Source: Mycobacterium gordonae | Lineage (GTDB): Bacteria; Actinomycetota; Actinomycetes; Mycobacteriales; Mycobacteriaceae | Direction of reading: 5' to 3' | Length of the DNA: 60,888 nt | Assembly (NCBI RefSeq): GCF_002101675.1 | Contig: NZ_LQOY01000251.1 | Span: 1-60,888, forward strand | Shown: in pieces, positions 49,866-58,129 of the stretch | How the letters are laid out: the number at the start of each line of letters is the position of its first letter | How positions within the stretch are numbered: position 1 is the stretch's first letter | Notes under the pieces: model-generated | Told to the model about the DNA's origin: nothing | The model's input: only the letters and a program-made list of their open reading frames with translations | Database searches by the model: none | Position numbers and translations under genes: made by a program

Positions 49866-51356
49866 CTACCCGCCCCGCGCGGCCACCATCGCGGACCGGT
49901 TCACCTTGGTGGCCGCAGTGCGGGGGATGCTGTCGACGAATTCCACCGTTTTGGGGACTTTGTACGGCGCGAGGCGGCCCTTGGCGTACTCGATCACCTG
50001 CTGCTCGGTCATCGGACCCGCCGCGTGCACGACGGCGTGCACCCGCCGCCCCCACCGCGGGTCGGCCAGGCCGATGACGACGACGTCGACGATGCCCGGG
50101 TGCCCGGACAGCGCCGATTCCACTTCTGCGGGAAAGACATTGGCGCCGCCGCTGATGATCATGTCGGCGCGCCGGTCGGTGATGTGCAGGTAGCCGTCCT
50201 CGTCCAGATGGCCGATGTCACCCGCCGAACGGAATCCGTCCTGGGTCGACGGCAGCGGCGGCGCCCCGCCCAGGTACCGGTAGCCGGCGCTCATCGGCGC
50301 CCGCAGATACACGTCGCCCTGCTCGCCGGGTGCCAGAGGCCGCTTGTCGTCGTCCAGAATCTTGATCTCGGTGTCCCGGAAGCCGCGGCCGACGCTGCCC
50401 GGATGGCTCAGCCACTCGTCGCCGCGCAATGCTGTGAGCCCCAGGTTCTCGGTCATGCCGTAGGCCATCACGATCTGTTCCGGGCTGAGCAACTCGAACC
50501 AGGTGTGCAGCAGCGACGGCGGCATCACGGCCGCGCCCTGCAGGATGAACACGATGCTGGACAGGTCGCGGCGCCTGATGTCCGGCAGCGCGGCGACCCG
50601 GGACAACATCGTCGGCGTGGCCGTGAAGTTGGTGATGCGGAAGCGCTCGATGGTGTCGACGAACGTTGGGGCGTGGAACTTTTCGAGGATCACCAGGTGG
50701 TCGCCGCCGAGCAGCATCAGCAGCGGAGCGAAGCCGTTGGTGTGATACATCGGCGCGGGCACCATGATCCGCTGCGGCTTGGGCACCGGCGTCCAGTTCT
50801 CCAGGAACGGCTCCCCCTGCTGGGGTATCCACAGCGACGGCGCCAGGTTGAGGATTACCTTCGGCACACCGGTGGACCCGCTGGAACAGATGCCGTTGGC
50901 GGTGGGTGACACGGCGGTCGGCAGCGGACTCGCGGGGGCGCCGGCCGCGTACGCGTCCAGCTCCCAACGGCTGACGTCGTCGACCACCACGGCGGGGTTG
51001 ATCACGGTGCGCACCCGGTCGCGTTCCCACTCGGGCAGGTCCCAGTGCATCGGGACCGGAACGGCGCCAATCTTCCAGCAGCCCAATGTCGTCAGCACCA
51101 GGTGCATCGAGTTCGGGATGGCGATGGCCACTAGCGAACCCGTCCCGGCGCCGCGCGCCTCCAGCGCCCGGCCCCACTGATTGGCCTGGGCCTCGAGTTC
51201 GCCGAAGGTGACTGCCTGCACGCTGCCGTCCAACGAGACGATCGTTACCGCGGTGTCGTCACGTTGTTGTTCGGCCAGCTCGGTCAGCTTGGTCGCGAAC
51301 GGGACGCCATCCTCGAACGGGTTAGGGGGCACCGCTTCGGTGACTGGTTGATTCAT
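49866..51356 (-). CDS. Acyl-CoA ligase (AMP-forming)
   Basis: 496 residues. ANL-superfamily enzyme that activates a carboxylic acid to its CoA ester through an adenylate. Visible motifs are CSSGSTGVPKVI (P-loop-like A3), YGMTENLGL (A5), RSAGDIGHLDEDGYLHITDRRADMIISGG (A7/A8) and PRTAATKVNRSAM with the catalytic Lys (A10). Resemblance is to the bile-acid/steroid-type FadD proteins. It is last in a five-gene unit in which each start overlaps the previous stop by four bases. Substrate unproven. Confidence 0.9.
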   Translation of the reverse strand: MNQPVTEAVPPNPFEDGVPFATKLTELAEQQRDDTAVTIVSLDGSVQAVTFGELEAQANQWGRALEARGAGTGSLVAIAIPNSMHLVLTTLGCWKIGAVPVPMHWDLPEWERDRVRTVINPAVVVDDVSRWELDAYAAGAPASPLPTAVSPTANGICSSGSTGVPKVILNLAPSLWIPQQGEPFLENWTPVPKPQRIMVPAPMYHTNGFAPLLMLLGGDHLVILEKFHAPTFVDTIERFRITNFTATPTMLSRVAALPDIRRRDLSSIVFILQGAAVMPPSLLHTWFELLSPEQIVMAYGMTENLGLTALRGDEWLSHPGSVGRGFRDTEIKILDDDKRPLAPGEQGDVYLRAPMSAGYRYLGGAPPLPSTQDGFRSAGDIGHLDEDGYLHITDRRADMIISGGANVFPAEVESALSGHPGIVDVVVIGLADPRWGRRVHAVVHAAGPMTEQQVIEYAKGRLAPYKVPKTVEFVDSIPRTAATKVNRSAMVAARGG

Positions 51357-52288
51357 GCCGGAATACGCCCACTGAACAGGGTCTCGAAGGAACCGTCGGC
51401 CACGTCCGGAATCAGTCGCAAGGCCAGCGCCTCAGCACTCAACGGCAACCGGATCAACGGTTGGGTGTGCCGGTCGAGCACGCTGATGTCGGACTCGTCG
51501 CAGAAGCCGAGCGCGCCCAGCAGTTGATGCGCGGTCCGCAATACCTGACGCGCCGTGTCAGCCGCCTTCAGTCGCAGCACCAGCGCGTCAGCCGAAAGAA
51601 TCCGCGCCGGTACGGATTTCGGCCGGGATAGGGTGTACTTGGCAAGCTCGTGCAGTCCGCGCACCAAGACCGCGGCATCCGCGATGGCGAAACGGACGGC
51701 CTGGAAATCGGCGAGGGGCTTGCCGAACTGCACCCGCGCCTGCACATGACCGGTGGCGATGTCCAGCGCCTGCTGCACCGCACCCAGAATCCGCCATGAT
51801 CCCAGCACGAGATGAAGGTTAACGTCGGTAGCCGACACCGTGCCCTCGGGTGCCGACAACGTGGCCGGCACCAGAAACGGCCCCAACTTGGCGGCCGTCC
51901 GCGCCGCCGGGCGCGCCTGATAACGCGTGCCGTCGATATCGGCGGCGAGCCAGCGACCCGGCAGGTCTCCATGGTCGATGCGCGGCGCTTGCGGATTGAC
52001 CAGACTCAGCCGGGCCCCGTCGACGGTCAGCAGTTCCTCGACGAGCGGATACGGCAGGGCCGTCGCCCCGGCAGCCTGGCAGAGCACCGCGGCGGCCAAC
52101 AGATCGTCGGATCCCGACCGGATGTCGAGGTCGAAGGCGCCCAGTTCGCCCAGTGCGTCGCCTGCCGCGCAGCGGACGCTGTCGTCGGTCTCGGCGCGCA
52201 GTGCCGCCGGTGGGCCGCCCAACCGGGCCAGTCGCTTGACAGCGACGGCAGCGAAGTCGGTAACGTCCTGTGGCAGTTCGGTATTCAA
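51353..52288 (-). CDS. Short acyl-CoA dehydrogenase-like subunit
   Basis: 311 residues, about 60-80 shorter than typical family members. The C-terminal helical domain is recognisable (HVQARVQFGKPLADFQAVRFAIADAAVLV). The beta domain with the flavin/substrate motif is reduced and the catalytic glutamate region is unclear. It is probably the non-catalytic partner of an alpha2beta2 dehydrogenase, like FadE partners in sterol catabolism. ATG overlaps the previous stop. Confidence 0.8.
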   Translation of the reverse strand: MNTELPQDVTDFAAVAVKRLARLGGPPAALRAETDDSVRCAAGDALGELGAFDLDIRSGSDDLLAAAVLCQAAGATALPYPLVEELLTVDGARLSLVNPQAPRIDHGDLPGRWLAADIDGTRYQARPAARTAAKLGPFLVPATLSAPEGTVSATDVNLHLVLGSWRILGAVQQALDIATGHVQARVQFGKPLADFQAVRFAIADAAVLVRGLHELAKYTLSRPKSVPARILSADALVLRLKAADTARQVLRTAHQLLGALGFCDESDISVLDRHTQPLIRLPLSAEALALRLIPDVADGSFETLFSGRIPA

Positions 52289-53442
52289 CGATGTTCTCCC
52301 AACACGTCACGCGCCACCATCATCCGCTGCACTTCGATGGTGCCCGAGGCCACGGTCGCCGCTTGCGCATAGCGCCAATGATCGTCGACCGCCCCGTACA
52401 GCGCCGCGGAGCTGCCGCTGTCCAGTGCCGTCGGGCCCAGTACGTCGAAGAGCAACTCGGCGACCAGCTGATCGCAGGTGGTGGTGGCGATGCGCGCCGC
52501 ACTTGCAGCGGCACCGGCCGCCGGATCGTCCTGCAGGGACACAGCACGGTAGGCCATCAACCGGGCTACCCGCAGATCGACAAGTGCCCGAACCCAGCGC
52601 ACCCGAATCGACTCGGGCAGCCGGTCCCAGTCGGCGCCGAGTTCGTCCTGCATGCGGTGCAGCAGCGACTCGCAGCGGGCGTAGCGGGCGATGCCGACCC
52701 GCTCGAATGCCAGTGCCTCCCGCATCACCCGCCAGCCGTCACCGGGCTCACCGAGCACGTCACCGGAGTAGGCCGGCAGGTCGTCGAGGAACACTTCGTT
52801 GAGGTGGTGCGGCCCCAGCATCGAGGGAATGCCCCGGACGGTGAAGCCGGGCCGGTCCATCGGAATCAGAAACAGGCTCAGCCGCTTGGATTTCGGCGCA
52901 TCGGGGTGGGTGCAAGCGGCCAGCACACACCAGGACGCCATGCGGGCGTAGGACGTCCAGACCTTCTGGCCGGTGATCCGCCAGCCGTCACCGTCGGGAA
53001 CCGCCCGGGTCCGCAGGGACGCGAGATCGGTCCCGGCTTCGGGTTCGGAGAAGCCCTGGCACCAGATCACCTCTCCGGACGCGATGCCGGACAGATGTTT
53101 GGCCTTCTGCTCGTCGGTCCCGTAGCGCATGATCGCCGGGCCGACCCAGTTGATGCCCATGTACTGCGGACCGCGCGGCTCGTAGTTGGCCCACATCTCC
53201 TCACGCAGCACGGTCTGTTGCCAGATCGAACCGCCGCCCCCGCCATGTTCTTTCGGCCACGCGAGGGCCAGCAGACCCTCGGAGGCCAGCAGCTTGCAGA
53301 ACGATTCGGTGGTCGCCAGATCGTCGGGATCGTCGGTGCAGGCGCCCAGGAAGTCGATAGGGATGTGCTCGGCGATCAGCTGCCGCAACCGGTTTCGCAG
53401 TTCACCGGCGTCGGCACCGAGGTCGTAGTCCATCGTGGTCAT
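52285..53442 (-). CDS. Acyl-CoA dehydrogenase, FadE family
   Basis: 385 residues. Motifs GFSEPEAGTDLASLRTRAV and WRITGQKVWTSYARMASW mark the substrate and FAD-binding beta domain; the end has the family pattern (VASGTIEVQRMMVARDVLGE). Likely the catalytic subunit that pairs with the product of 51353-52288. Starts four bases inside the previous stop. Confidence 0.9.
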   Translation of the reverse strand: MTTMDYDLGADAGELRNRLRQLIAEHIPIDFLGACTDDPDDLATTESFCKLLASEGLLALAWPKEHGGGGGSIWQQTVLREEMWANYEPRGPQYMGINWVGPAIMRYGTDEQKAKHLSGIASGEVIWCQGFSEPEAGTDLASLRTRAVPDGDGWRITGQKVWTSYARMASWCVLAACTHPDAPKSKRLSLFLIPMDRPGFTVRGIPSMLGPHHLNEVFLDDLPAYSGDVLGEPGDGWRVMREALAFERVGIARYARCESLLHRMQDELGADWDRLPESIRVRWVRALVDLRVARLMAYRAVSLQDDPAAGAAASAARIATTTCDQLVAELLFDVLGPTALDSGSSAALYGAVDDHWRYAQAATVASGTIEVQRMMVARDVLGEHR

Positions 53443-54533
53443 CCCTTCGGCAGCCCGAGCAGCCGCTCGGCGATGATGTTGCGCTGAACTTCGGAGGTCC
53501 CGCCGTAGATGGTCGCGGCCAGGGCGTCTTGCCGTTCGAACAGCAGGTCGCGGTCACGGTTCGAAGCCGGGCCGGCGGCGGCCGCGCTGAGTTCCCAAAC
53601 ACGCTGCAAAGTAACGGATCCGAGCAGCTTCATGATGTCGGCTTCCGGACTGGGCCGGCCGGCGAGCTCGTTGCCCAGGGCACGGTATCCGGTGGCGCGC
53701 AGCGCTTGGGCGTCGGCGAGCAGCGCGCCGAGTTCGGGGTAAATATCCTCAGATGCGTTGTCTCGGGCCGAGTGCAGCCCACGCTGGATCTCGACCCAGT
53801 TCATGATCCAGATCATCTGGCGCTCATGATGTAACGACGACATCGCGACGTTCCAGCCGCCGTGCAGCGGGCCCAGCAGGTTCTCGGCCGGCACCTCGAC
53901 GTCGTCGAGGAAGACCTCGCAGAACGTCTCATCGGAAATAGACGCCATGCGGATGGGCTCGATTCGCACCCTCGGTGACTGCAGGTCCAGGATCAGGCAC
54001 GAGATGCCGCGGTGCTTGGGCGCGTCGGGATCGGTGCGGGCGTATAAGGTGCACCAGCGTGACACATGCGCGTGGGTGGTCCAGATCTTGTGGCCGTTGA
54101 CCCGGAACACCTCACCGTCGCGCACGGCGCGGGTGCGCAACCCGGCGAAGTCCGAACCGGCCTCGGGCTCGGACATGCCCAGCGCCCACCATTCGTCGCC
54201 GCGCAGCAGCGGCACGAGTAACCGGTCGATTTGCTCGGGTGTCCCGAACTGGCGGATGCCGGGCGCCGCGACGCCAGGTCCCTGGACGTTGGGCAGCTTG
54301 GGTGCCGACCGCACCGCGGCCTCGATGCGAATCTCCATCGCCTCGCGCAGGCCCAGGGACCGCCCGCCGTGTTCGCGGGGCCAGGTGGGCTGCAGCCAGC
54401 CGGCCTCGAAGGCGGCGCGCTGATAGTCGCGGCGCAACGGGATGTCCCAGCGGTACTCCCGATAGCGGTCGTAGTAGTCAGGTGGCAGGAAGTCGCTCAA
54501 CCAGGCACCGAATTCCTCAGTGACGGTGGTCAT
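53439..54533 (-). CDS. Acyl-CoA dehydrogenase, FadE family
   Basis: 364 residues with GMSEPEAGSDFAGLRTRAV, FRVNGHKIWTTHAHVSRW and the C-terminal GGTSEVQRNIIAERLLGLPKG, all features of a complete FAD-dependent subunit. It lies between two partner-like FadE genes with 4-nt overlaps at both ends. It may pair with the upstream 354-residue subunit. Confidence 0.9.
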   Translation of the reverse strand: MTTVTEEFGAWLSDFLPPDYYDRYREYRWDIPLRRDYQRAAFEAGWLQPTWPREHGGRSLGLREAMEIRIEAAVRSAPKLPNVQGPGVAAPGIRQFGTPEQIDRLLVPLLRGDEWWALGMSEPEAGSDFAGLRTRAVRDGEVFRVNGHKIWTTHAHVSRWCTLYARTDPDAPKHRGISCLILDLQSPRVRIEPIRMASISDETFCEVFLDDVEVPAENLLGPLHGGWNVAMSSLHHERQMIWIMNWVEIQRGLHSARDNASEDIYPELGALLADAQALRATGYRALGNELAGRPSPEADIMKLLGSVTLQRVWELSAAAAGPASNRDRDLLFERQDALAATIYGGTSEVQRNIIAERLLGLPKG

Positions 54534-55594
54534 TTCGCGCCTTCTGCGAACCGCCGGCCCACCTCGTAATACAGCGCGCGGCTATCGCCCAGCAGAGCTG
54601 CCCCCTGCCAGGCGTGCCGGACATAGAGGTGCGCGTCGTGCTCCCAGGTCTGCCCCAGGGCGCCGTGTACCTGCACCATGGTGCGCGCGCAGGCACTCGC
54701 GGCATCCGCGGCGGCCGCTTTGGCCAAGGCGGCCGGGGCCCAAGGATCAGGCTTGTCGAGCTGCGTGGCGGCTGCATAGGTCAGACTGCGCGCGCGTTCG
54801 ACGCTGACGTAGTTGTCCGCCAGTGCATGTTTGACGCCCTGGAAAGCGCCGATCGGGCTGCCGAACTGACGGCGCGTCTTGGCGTGCTCGACGGAGCGTT
54901 GGAGTGCCGCTGAGGCCACACCGACCAAATCCGCGGCGATTGACACCAAAGGTGCCGCCAGGGCGGATTCGACGGACGGCACAGGCGCCACGGCCAGGGG
55001 AGCGGTGTCGAGCTCGACGTCGGCGACGGGCTGGGCGGGGTCGGTGGATTCGCCGGTCACGACGGTGACGCCGTCGCCGGCGCGGACGACCGCGGCCAGC
55101 ACACCGCGATCGTCCGTGTTCGCCAGCGTGACGATGAGTTCGGCCCGGGCGGCGTTGGGAACCGCGACCGCCCGTCCATGCAGCCGCCCGTCACGCAGTG
55201 TCACGGGCGTACCCGGCAACCGGGTGCCGGGGCAGTGGACCGCCAGGGTTGCGACGACCCCAGAGGCGATCTCGGCGAGCACCTCGTCGATGTCCGGGCC
55301 GGCACCGCGCAACGCGCCGGCGGCCATGCCGACGCTGCTCAGCAACGGCACCGGCGCGATGGCGGCGCCGCATTCCTCCAGCACGACCGCCAGTTCGAGC
55401 GGACCGAATTCCCCGGTGGCGTCGCACCGGGCCAGCTCGGTCCAGCCGAGGTCGACGAGTGTCTTCCACAGGGTGCGCCAGCGTTCCGGGTCGTCGCCCG
55501 CCTGGCGAGCGGCGTCGGGTGGACACTCGGCGCGCAGGACGGCGCGCACGGTGTCACGCAGCGCCAGCTGCTCCGAAGTCAGACCAACATCCAT
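54530..55594 (-). CDS. Acyl-CoA dehydrogenase-like subunit, first gene of operon
   Basis: 354 residues from the ATG at 55594 behind AGGGG; a longer frame upstream begins with sequence unlike the family. Helical domain LTSEQLALRDTVRAVLR, then the C-terminal helices (AKTRRQFGSPIGAFQGVKH; VQVHGALGQTWEHDAHLYVRHA). The middle beta domain is degenerate, suggesting a partner subunit. A palindrome lies 23 bases upstream of the start. Confidence 0.88.
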   Translation of the reverse strand: MDVGLTSEQLALRDTVRAVLRAECPPDAARQAGDDPERWRTLWKTLVDLGWTELARCDATGEFGPLELAVVLEECGAAIAPVPLLSSVGMAAGALRGAGPDIDEVLAEIASGVVATLAVHCPGTRLPGTPVTLRDGRLHGRAVAVPNAARAELIVTLANTDDRGVLAAVVRAGDGVTVVTGESTDPAQPVADVELDTAPLAVAPVPSVESALAAPLVSIAADLVGVASAALQRSVEHAKTRRQFGSPIGAFQGVKHALADNYVSVERARSLTYAAATQLDKPDPWAPAALAKAAAADAASACARTMVQVHGALGQTWEHDAHLYVRHAWQGAALLGDSRALYYEVGRRFAEGAK

Positions 55595-55616
55595 AAGACC
55601 CCTAACATAATAAAAA

Positions 55617-55626
55617 TAGTAAACTA
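55617..55626. promoter_or_regulatory. Short palindrome in the FadE/LLM divergent spacer
   Basis: TAGT-AA-ACTA within an AT-rich stretch (55599-55626) between the FadE operon and the LLM gene. Its place suits an operator for the nearby GntR-family regulator. Confidence 0.3.
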
Positions 55627-55670
55627 GCGAGCGGCACGCAATCGCGGCCGCGGGGAAAAGGTGGCGTCGG

Positions 55671-56522
55671 ATGGTCGAGTGGTATCTGTTTCTGCCGCAG
55701 GTGCGGCTCTCGGTCGCTGACATTGTGGAGCGCGCTCAGTGCGCCGAGGCGGCCGGATTCGACGGCATTGCCTTCATCGACCACCTCGAGGCGCCCGGTC
55801 AGCCAGATGAAAACATCTGGGAGGCAATGGGCATTGCCACTTGGGTCGCCGCCAGGACGCAGCGGCTGCGCGTCGGCCATCTGGTGCTGTGCGATGCGTT
55901 CCGGCATCCGGCCGTGCTGGCTAAGCAGGCCGTCACACTGTCCGCGGCGTCCGACGGTCGTTTCGAGCTGGGCCTGGGATCCGGTTCCTGGCCGGCGGAG
56001 TTCGCCAAATTCAAAGTAGGTCAGCAGGATCCGGTGGCCCGGGTCGAACAGCTGGGTCGTCATCTCGAGTTGATCAGCCAGTATTGGGCAAGCGGCCAGA
56101 ATCCGGGTCCGGCGCACCCGATACCGCTGATTCTCGGTGGCAGCGGTCCGCAGATGATGAAACTCGTTGCCGAGCATGCGGATTGGTGGAATCTGCAGGT
56201 CAATCGCCTGGACCGGCTGCCCCGACTGGCCGAGTCCGCAGGGTCGGCGCGCATCTCCGTTCAGCAGATGGTCGGCTTCGTCCGGGCGGGCAGCGATCCC
56301 GCTGTCGTGCGAGACGTCAGCGTCCGACGGTTCGGCCACCTGGGGGCGGGGCTGGTCTGCGGTGGCGCCGACGAGTTGATCGCTCACTTCGCGGGCCTGG
56401 CCGCCCAGCGCGTCGAACGCTTTTACGTGTGGTTTGCCGACTTTGCGGCGCCGCAGACCCTCGGAGAATTCGGTGAGTCGGTGATCAGGAAGTTTCCGAG
56501 CGGTGCCGCAGCACTTCGGTAG
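55671..56522 (+). CDS. LLM-class (luciferase-like) flavin or F420-dependent oxidoreductase
   Basis: 283 residues, ATG behind GGGGAAAAGG. TIM-barrel pattern of the luciferase family: AEAAGFDGIAFIDHLEAP, RLRVGHLVLCDAFRHPAVLAKQAVTL, GRFELGLGSGSWPAEF and IPLILGGSGPQMMKLVAEHADWWN. Mycobacterial members often use F420 or FMN; cofactor not settled here. It is divergent from the FadE operon, and its 3' end overlaps the end of the SDR gene by 38 bases. Confidence 0.88.
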   Translation: MVEWYLFLPQVRLSVADIVERAQCAEAAGFDGIAFIDHLEAPGQPDENIWEAMGIATWVAARTQRLRVGHLVLCDAFRHPAVLAKQAVTLSAASDGRFELGLGSGSWPAEFAKFKVGQQDPVARVEQLGRHLELISQYWASGQNPGPAHPIPLILGGSGPQMMKLVAEHADWWNLQVNRLDRLPRLAESAGSARISVQQMVGFVRAGSDPAVVRDVSVRRFGHLGAGLVCGGADELIAHFAGLAAQRVERFYVWFADFAAPQTLGEFGESVIRKFPSGAAALR

Positions 56523-57213
56523 GAACGACGGGCGGGCGGGCGTAGGGTCCCCGCTGCACCGCGCTGAGCCGGATTTCCGGCAGGTCGACCGACGGAGCGA
56601 CCGTGTCCAGCCACGCCACGGCGTTGGCGATGTCCGACACTTGGATCGCGTACATCTCGAACGGAACATCCTGCAGCATTTCGGTTTCCACCGGCCCGGG
56701 TGTCACCAGGTGCACGGCGATGCCGTCGCGGTCGACTTCCAGGGCCAGGGCGCGGGCAAAGGCGTTCATGCCGGCCTTGGACGCCGAGTACGCGGTGCGT
56801 CCCATCATCGGTTCGTGTGACGCCGATGAAGAGATGAAGATCAGACGAGAGCCCGGTCGCATCCTGGGCAGCACCGCCGAGGTCACCACGAAACAGGAAT
56901 CCAGGTTGGCCGAGATGATGGTGCGCCACTGTTCGAATGTCTGCCTACGCGCGTACGTTCCGCCGAGCGCCCCGGCGGCGTGCACGACCAGGTCGATGTG
57001 CCCGAGTGGGCTTATCGCGGCGGCAAATTCGTCGGGGTCGGATGCGTCGGCAACGATGGCGCGGGCACCGATTTCTTCGGCCGCCGCGCGCAGCGGGCCG
57101 GCACGGCGCGCCACCACCACGACGTCGTAGCCGAGCTGACTCAGCTTGTCAGCACACGCTTTTCCGATGCCACCGCTGCCGCCGGTGACCAACGCTGTTC
57201 TCGGAGTTGTCAA
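56485..57213 (-). CDS. Short-chain dehydrogenase/reductase
   Basis: 242 residues. Rossmann motif TGGSGGIG (about 10-17), DASDPDEF, the NAG-like VHAAGALGG, catalytic Ser in FISSSAS and Tyr-Lys in AYSASKAG. An Arg-rich region after the second strand (VVARRAG) suggests NADP preference. Its ATG overlaps the stop of the GntR gene by four bases. Confidence 0.9.
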   Translation of the reverse strand: MTTPRTALVTGGSGGIGKACADKLSQLGYDVVVVARRAGPLRAAAEEIGARAIVADASDPDEFAAAISPLGHIDLVVHAAGALGGTYARRQTFEQWRTIISANLDSCFVVTSAVLPRMRPGSRLIFISSSASHEPMMGRTAYSASKAGMNAFARALALEVDRDGIAVHLVTPGPVETEMLQDVPFEMYAIQVSDIANAVAWLDTVAPSVDLPEIRLSAVQRGPYARPPVVPTEVLRHRSETS

Positions 57214-58031
57214 GGGCGCCGTACGTCTCGCGGCCGCGACAACGCTTGCGGGGACAGCGCGTAGATTCGTTGTTCCGGCCGGCCGGAGAGCACGTAGGTC
57301 TGGGTGTCGGCGAGGTGACGGCCGGCGATGCGCCGGGCCCGGTCGACGTCACCCTCGGCGATGGTCTCGGTGAGCTTGACGTGGGTGTTCAGTGCCGCGC
57401 GGCGCTTGGCCAGCGAGGGATAGGTGCCACGCGCGGAGCTTTCGTCGGCCCATTGCTGCTCGTGGCTGCTCCATAAGGTTTCCAGGCTGCCGACGACGGC
57501 GATGATGGTGTGGTTGCCGCACCCGCGGACGATCAGATTGTGGAATTCGCGACCGATCTCGGTGAACAACCGCCCGTCTTCCAGGTTGTCGGCCATGGCG
57601 TCGTTGACCCGCTTCAATTCCGGCACCAGGGTGTCGGCGCGGTCGGGCCGCTGGGCGGCCAGCGCCGCGCAGGCCGGCTCCAGCTCCTGCAACGCCGCGC
57701 CCAGGTCGCTGACGGCGACCGACTCGCTCTGCAACAGCAGGCCCAGCATGTAGGCGGCGCTGGTCTTGGCCGGTGCGTGGACGACCGCACCGCCGCGGTT
57801 TCCGCGCCGTACCGAAACCAGCCCCTCGGTCTCCAGGATCCGCAAGGCTTCGCGCAACGACACCAGGCTGACCTTGAATTGCTCGACGAGCACCTCTTGC
57901 CGCGGCAGCAAATCACCATCAGCAAGCTCGCCGTCGATGATCTGGCGGCGCAGCTCGTCGGCTACGATTTCGGCAATTCTGGGCGCCGAAAGCCGGCGAC
58001 GGGCGTCGGGTCCAATACCCAAGGCGGTCAT
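57210..58031 (-). CDS. GntR/FadR-family transcriptional regulator
   Basis: 273 residues from the ATG at 58031, with GAGGAA upstream. Residues 18-85 are the winged HTH (LLPRQEVLVEQFKVSLVSLREALRILETEGLVSVRRGNRGG), and 100-235 the FCD helical ligand domain with likely metal ligands (EIGREFHNLIVRGCGNH). It probably senses an acyl-CoA or acid of this pathway. A perfect inverted repeat lies 67-95 bases upstream, between it and the CaiB gene. Confidence 0.88.
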   Translation of the reverse strand: MTALGIGPDARRRLSAPRIAEIVADELRRQIIDGELADGDLLPRQEVLVEQFKVSLVSLREALRILETEGLVSVRRGNRGGAVVHAPAKTSAAYMLGLLLQSESVAVSDLGAALQELEPACAALAAQRPDRADTLVPELKRVNDAMADNLEDGRLFTEIGREFHNLIVRGCGNHTIIAVVGSLETLWSSHEQQWADESSARGTYPSLAKRRAALNTHVKLTETIAEGDVDRARRIAGRHLADTQTYVLSGRPEQRIYALSPQALSRPRDVRRP

Positions 58032-58097
58032 CCGGTTCCTCGCAACCTGGAGCAGGAGAGAGCGCACGGCGGCTGTGCCGCGAACTCGGCTGGCTTA

Positions 58098-58126
58098 GCT
58101 ATTTTAGCAGTAATGGTATAAATAGC
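58098..58126. promoter_or_regulatory. Inverted repeat, candidate FadR-type operator
   Basis: GCTATTT at 58098-58104 and AAATAGC at 58120-58126 form perfect 7-base arms around a 15-base AT-rich spacer. It ends three bases before the GTG of the CoA-transferase gene, so a bound regulator would block that gene, and it lies 67 bases upstream of the regulator itself. Confidence 0.45.
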
Positions 58127-58129
58127 CGC

